From Candidatus Sediminicultor secundus (GTDB lineage: Bacteria; Atribacterota; JS1; SB-45; 34-128), in the NCBI GenBank assembly GCA_002849045.2, contig NCRO01000321.1, positions 1 through 9,106 of the forward strand: a stretch of 9,106 bases of DNA. Direction: 5' to 3'. A program made the position numbers and the translations under genes. The stretch's first letter is position 1. The number at the start of each line of letters is the position of its first letter. Below the pieces are notes generated by a model. That model made no database searches. It worked only from the letters and a program-made list of their open reading frames with translations, and had not been told where the DNA came from. Below are positions 5,956 through 9,106 of this stretch, one piece after another.

Positions 5956-7251
5956 TTAGGGATAAATTTTATTCAGCATCCTTGGGAAAGGAATAGTTTC
6001 GCGAATATGATCCAAACCACATATCCAGGCAACAGTTCTTTCTATCCCCAGACCAAACCCAGAATGAGGGACTGACCCGTATTTCCTTAAATCTAAATAC
6101 CATTCATAGCTTTCCCGGGGTAAATTATGTTCTTTTATCCTTTTTTCCAATAAATTGTAATCGTCAATCCGCTGCCCTCCTCCAATAATTTCACCATACC
6201 CTTCTGAGGCTAATAAATCGGCACATAAAGCAACTTCTGGTCTTTGGGGATCAGGTTCCATGTAGAAGGCTTTGCACTTTATCGGATAACGAAGAACAAA
6301 GACCGGTTTTTCGTATCTTTGAGATAATATAGTTTCATCTTCTCCGCCAAAATCATCTCCCCATTCAATTTTAGAACCATTATTTTTTAAAATATCTATA
6401 GCTTCATCATAGGAAATCCTTGGGAAAGGAACTTTTATAAGTTCTAATTTGGAAATATCTCTTTCTAACAATTTCAATTCATTTTCTTTCTTTTCCAACA
6501 CCTGTTTTACAATATAAGTTATCATATTCTCCTGTATTTCATTGTTTTCTTCAAGTTCAACATAGGCAGCTTCCGGTTCTACCATCCAAAATTCCATTAA
6601 ATGTCTCCTGGTTTTAGACTTCTCTGCTCGAAAGGTGGGACCGAAACAATATACTTTTCCAAAAGCCGCAGCAGTTGCCTCATTGTAAAGTTGTCCACTT
6701 TGTGTAAGATACGCTTTATCGTCAAAATATTGGGTCTCAAATAAAGTAGTAGTTCCTTCGCAAGCTGCCGGAGTAAGTATCGGTGTATCCATCAAAATAA
6801 AACCGTTCATGTCTAAAAAATCTCGAATAGATTTGATTATCTCTGCTCTTATTTTTAGAATAGCATTTTGCCGAGGCGACCTTAACCATAGATGGCGATA
6901 GTCCATCAGATATCCCACTCCATGTTCTTTTAAAGAAATTGGATAATTATCTGACGCCATACTAACAACTTCAATATTTTTTACTAAAACTTCGTATCCC
7001 AGTGGAGCTCTCTTTTCTTCTCTAACTATGCCTATTATCTTAACCGATGATTCGTAATTAATGTTGTCTGCTTTATCAAATATTTTTTCATCCATTTCAT
7101 TTTTAATGAGGGTTGTCTGGATAAAACTTGTTCCGTCTCTTACAATTAAGAATTTTATTTTCCCGCTTGAACGCCTATTGTAAAGCCATCCTCTAATTTC
7201 TACCTCTTTTCCTTCATAATTTCTAACATCGCTTATTCTAATAGTTTTCAT
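5956..7251 (-). CDS. asnS: Asparaginyl-tRNA synthetase
   Basis: This is a class IIb synthetase charging tRNA-Asn. The 431-residue protein opens with an OB-fold anticodon domain (about 15-100, [20 protein letters not shown]). The catalytic domain then carries [17 protein letters not shown] (155-171), the QSGQLYNE segment (184-191), motif 2 ([16 protein letters not shown], 203-218) and motif 3 ([10 protein letters not shown], 398-407). It ends [11 protein letters not shown], which is characteristic of AsnRS rather than AspRS. The active-site piece [10 protein letters not shown] also points to Asn. ATG 7251 is preceded by AAGGAGG (7256-7262). It follows hisS by 145 bases, a gap that holds a paired-palindrome element, and its stop lies 4 bases from the right-hand inverted repeat of the IVP cassette. 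Direct charging of Asn means the organism need not rely on tRNA-dependent amidation. Confidence 0.95.
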   Translation of the reverse strand: MKTIRISDVRNYEGKEVEIRGWLYNRRSSGKIKFLIVRDGTSFIQTTLIKNEMDEKIFDKADNINYESSVKIIGIVREEKRAPLGYEVLVKNIEVVSMASDNYPISLKEHGVGYLMDYRHLWLRSPRQNAILKIRAEIIKSIRDFLDMNGFILMDTPILTPAACEGTTTLFETQYFDDKAYLTQSGQLYNEATAAAFGKVYCFGPTFRAEKSKTRRHLMEFWMVEPEAAYVELEENNEIQENMITYIVKQVLEKKENELKLLERDISKLELIKVPFPRISYDEAIDILKNNGSKIEWGDDFGGEDETILSQRYEKPVFVLRYPIKCKAFYMEPDPQRPEVALCADLLASEGYGEIIGGGQRIDDYNLLEKRIKEHNLPRESYEWYLDLRKYGSVPHSGFGLGIERTVAWICGLDHIRETIPFPRMLNKIYP

Positions 7252-7295
7252 TATTCCTCCTTAATATGATTATACAGATTAACACATGATTATTT

Positions 7296-7372
7296 GTAGG
7301 GGCACAATGAATTGTGCCCTCGTCATATTATTACCTAATTTATTCTGCGGGCACGATGCATCGTGCCCCTAC
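7296..7372. repeat. Paired-palindrome element, copy 2
   Basis: The 24-base left unit (7296-7319) and the 24-base right unit (7349-7372) are identical to those of copy 1 at 3479-3556 and lie in the same orientation. The 29-base spacer is different in sequence but almost the same length. It fills the hisS-asnS gap and would form stable hairpins in the transcript. Confidence 0.88.
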
Positions 7373-7396
7373 AACATAAATACTTTACGCTAAACA

Positions 7397-8665
7397 CTAC
7401 ATGCTATCTATACATGAGGATAATTCATCGATTAGATTATCTATTTGAACTTCTTTTTGTTCTTTGGTTTGCATATTACGGAGAATCACCATATTTTTAG
7501 ATAATTCTTCTTCGCCAACTATTATTGTATATCTTGCTCTTATTTTATTAGCTATCCTCATCTGTGATTTTAAACTCCCTCCGGAATAATCCATATCAGC
7601 AGATAAGCCAGTATTTCTAATTTTTTGTAATAATCTAAAAGCTGTATCTTTATTCTTTTCATTAACCTTGGCTACAAATATATCTAATCTCTTTTCCACA
7701 GGCCATTCGACCTTTTGTTGATCTATAGCAATAATCATTCTCTCTATCCCCGCGGCAAATCCTACTGCTGGAGTTGGTTTCCCCCCCAACTCTTCAACTA
7801 AATCATCATATCTACCACCACCGCCTATAGCATTTTGAGCTCCTAATCCTCCTGAAATAATTTCAAAAGCGGTTTTGGTATAATAATCTAATCCCCTTAC
7901 CAATCGAGGGTCTTCATGAAATACAATTTTTTGATTATCAAGATATGATTTAACTTCAGAAAAATGTGATTCGCATTCCTGGCAGAGATTTTCAATAATA
8001 AGCGGAGCTTGTTCTATATTTTTTTTGCAGCTATCTTTTTTACAATCCAAAACTCTTAAAGGATTTTTGTCATACCTCTCCTTACATTCGGAACATAGAA
8101 AACCTTTTTTATCCTTTAGATATTTTTTTAATTTTTGGATATAATCAACTCTGCATTTTTTACAGCCCACGCTATTTATTAATATTTCAAGACTTTTTAA
8201 ACCAAGTTTTTTATAAACATCTAAAACAGTAAGGATAACTTCAGCATCTGCAGCGGAAGATTTAGTTCCAATGACTTCGATTCCGAATTGATTAAACTGG
8301 CGAAATCTGCCTGCTTGTGGTTTTTCACATCTGAACATGGGACCAAGATAAAATAACTTTATTGCTTTAGAAATTCTTTCCATACTATTTTCCAAATAAG
8401 CTCTAACCACCGGTGCAGTTCCTTCAGGCCGTAAAGTAAGGCTTCTCCCTTTTCTGTCGGGAAAAGTAAACATTTCTTTAGTCACTATATCAGTAGATTC
8501 ACCTATTCCTCGAACAAAAAGATCAGTATATTCAAAGAACGGAGTTCTTATTTCTTTATATCCATATTTATTCAGTATCTCTTTTATCACACCTTCAACA
8601 TAATACCATTTCGAAATATCCTCAGGTAAAATGTCCTGTGTCCCTTTGGGAACCTTAATAAACAA
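7397..8665 (-). CDS. hisS: Histidyl-tRNA synthetase
   Basis: This is a class IIa synthetase charging tRNA-His. The 422-residue protein begins with the typical KGTQDILPED (7-16), then RTPFFEYTDLF (motif 1 region), TLRPEGTAPVVRAY (77-90), motif 2 (YLGPMFRCEKPQAGRFRQFNQ, 106-126), the histidine-specific RGLDYYT (257-263) and motif 3 (GGGRYDDL with GFAAGIERM, 282-310). The C-terminal 100 residues form the anticodon-binding domain. The insertion domain carries four cysteine pairs (168/171, 191/194, 208/213, 228/231), a zinc-ribbon-like pattern that I recall from Firmicute-type HisRS. The start codon is TTG at 8665-8663, supported by AAGGAGAGG (8672-8680); no ATG lies nearby. It is the first synthetase of the minus-strand cluster, 137 bases after the end of a pilT copy, with promoter-like hexamers in that gap. 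Confidence 0.96.
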   Translation of the reverse strand: MFIKVPKGTQDILPEDISKWYYVEGVIKEILNKYGYKEIRTPFFEYTDLFVRGIGESTDIVTKEMFTFPDRKGRSLTLRPEGTAPVVRAYLENSMERISKAIKLFYLGPMFRCEKPQAGRFRQFNQFGIEVIGTKSSAADAEVILTVLDVYKKLGLKSLEILINSVGCKKCRVDYIQKLKKYLKDKKGFLCSECKERYDKNPLRVLDCKKDSCKKNIEQAPLIIENLCQECESHFSEVKSYLDNQKIVFHEDPRLVRGLDYYTKTAFEIISGGLGAQNAIGGGGRYDDLVEELGGKPTPAVGFAAGIERMIIAIDQQKVEWPVEKRLDIFVAKVNEKNKDTAFRLLQKIRNTGLSADMDYSGGSLKSQMRIANKIRARYTIIVGEEELSKNMVILRNMQTKEQKEVQIDNLIDELSSCIDSM

Positions 8666-8671
8666 TATTTT

Positions 8672-8680
8672 CCTCTCCTT
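8672..8680 (-). promoter_or_regulatory. Ribosome binding site fixing the TTG start of hisS
   Basis: AAGGAGAGG on the minus strand lies 6 bases before the TTG at 8665-8663. The conserved KGTQDILPED begins at residue 7, so this start gives a normal N-terminus. Confidence 0.85.
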
Positions 8681-8685
8681 TTTTC

Positions 8686-8727
8686 TAATCTAAGTAATCT
8701 AAGGGGTCGGTAATCTAAGGGGTCAGG
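8686..8727. repeat. 16-bp tandem repeat TAATCTAAGGGGTCGG
   Basis: A partial unit (TAATCTAAG, 8686-8694) is followed by two full units (8695-8710 and 8711-8727, the second with GGTCAGG for GGTCGG). The last unit runs into the left arm of the long hairpin at 8726, so the repeat and the hairpin share their edge. Confidence 0.85.
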
Positions 8728-8790
8728 TCTTCACATTTGACATAACAATATTAAAATTGGATTATGTCAAATGTGAAGACCCTTTTTTTT
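8726..8790 (+). terminator. 20-bp perfect hairpin with T8 tail; possible repeat element
   Basis: GGTCTTCACATTTGACATAA (8726-8745) pairs perfectly with 8762-8781 across a 16-base loop, and CAAT/ATTG may extend the stem. A C and eight T residues follow on the plus strand, so plus-strand transcripts should end here. On the minus strand the A run comes first, so the structure is not a normal terminator for the pilT that ends at 8802. The GGGGTCAGGTCTT edge recalls repeats linked to REP-type transposases, but this is from memory. Confidence 0.75.
8742..8770 (-). promoter_or_regulatory. Possible promoter of hisS inside the hairpin
   Basis: On the minus strand TTGACA (8770-8765) and TGTTAT (8747-8742) are 17 bases apart. 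The -35 is perfect and the -10 matches four of six. A symmetric plus-strand pair also exists because the arms are palindromic, so this may be chance. Confidence 0.4.
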
Positions 8791-8801
8791 AAATATCTAA
8801 T

Positions 8802-9106
8802 TTAATAACTATAATGGTGTTCCATAAATGCTTTTTTATCAATAGCTTTTTTTAGGGCATCTTCACGGCTAATTTTGTCTTCCATAACTAAATCTTTCAA
8901 TGACTGATCCAAGCTTTGCATGCCATCTTTTTTGCTAATCTGTATAGTAGAAGGAATTTGATGAGTTTTTCCTTCTCTTATCAGATTTCTAATTGCCGGG
9001 TTAGCTATCATTATTTCTAAGGCAGCAACTCTGCCGGCATCATCTAAAGTAGGCAATAAAGTTTGGGCAATAATTCCCTGTAAAGAGCCAGCAAGCTGCA
9101 TCCGTA
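8802..9106 (-). CDS. pilT: PilT C-terminal fragment, 5' end outside window
   Basis: This is the last 100 residues (253-352) of a PilT identical to the second copy through Ile330, including AIRNLIRE. Unlike that copy it carries the natural ending, from SREDALKKAID to a final SY, which aligns with the C-terminus of the first pilT (SREEAIKKAID to SY). The stop is TAA at 8804-8802. The gene continues past the right edge. It reads toward hisS on the same strand, 137 bases upstream of it. It may be a true second locus or the same gene as 1760-2749 seen across an inverted junction. Confidence 0.92.
   Translation of the reverse strand, partial: RMQLAGSLQGIIAQTLLPTLDDAGRVAALEIMIANPAIRNLIREGKTHQIPSTIQISKKDGMQSLDQSLKDLVMEDKISREDALKKAIDKKAFMEHHYSY
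8871..9103 (-). repeat. 233-bp perfect inverted repeat, right copy (inside pilT)
   Basis: This is the exact reverse complement of 2517-2749. It ends at 8871, where the native PilT C-terminal codons begin, and nearly reaches the window edge. Confidence 0.97.

Noticed and set aside
1..9106. Genome-wide UGA-to-glycine recoding
   Set aside because: No internal UGA occurs in aspS, asnS, hisS, the IVP gene, the MshEN gene or the second pilT, and glycine uses GGN throughout.

Overview
The window is AT-rich bacterial DNA with strong AAGGAGG-type ribosome binding sites. It carries a T-box leader, a type IV pilus retraction module, a three-gene aminoacyl-tRNA synthetase cluster and, next to aspS, a structured RNA that I read as 6S RNA. 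In Bacillus subtilis the main 6S RNA (bsrA) also lies beside aspS. Together with the T-box and a cysteine-rich HisRS, this suggests a Firmicutes-like lineage or an AT-rich anaerobic candidate phylum. Atribacterota is only a guess; the sequence does not fix the taxon.

Layout, plus strand: the 3' two thirds of a pilT gene (to 716, with two UGA codons in its first 47 bases); a terminator-like hairpin; a sigma-A type promoter (855-883); a T-box leader with its terminator (about 920-1143); a stand-alone MshEN-domain protein (1245-1706); and a second pilT (1760-2812) whose last 20 codons are foreign.

Layout, minus strand, read right to left: the 3' end of a pilT (9106-8802), hisS (8665-7397), asnS (7251-5956), a four-helix-bundle/23S rRNA IVP-type gene (5866-5507), aspS (5461-3644), a repeat-filled spacer (3643-3200), and 6S RNA with its own promoter (about 3160-2913).

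The two ends are linked. Bases 2517-2749 recur perfectly in inverted orientation at 8871-9103. The right-hand copy has a natural PilT C-terminus, while the left-hand copy breaks at 2749/2750. The simplest reading is that the natural order was promoter, T-box, MshEN gene, pilT, hisS, asnS, IVP, aspS, 6S, and that the window records an inverted junction. That junction may be an assembly or amplification chimera, or a real inverted duplication. In the natural order the T-box would head an operon running into three tRNA synthetases, which would explain why it sits in front of pilus genes.

The spacers are rich in small repeats: two paired palindromes of about 78 bp, a 20-bp perfect hairpin that contains promoter-like hexamers, a 16-bp tandem repeat, degenerate GCGTA/GTATCGAGT tracts, and an 18-bp perfect inverted repeat bracketing the IVP gene.
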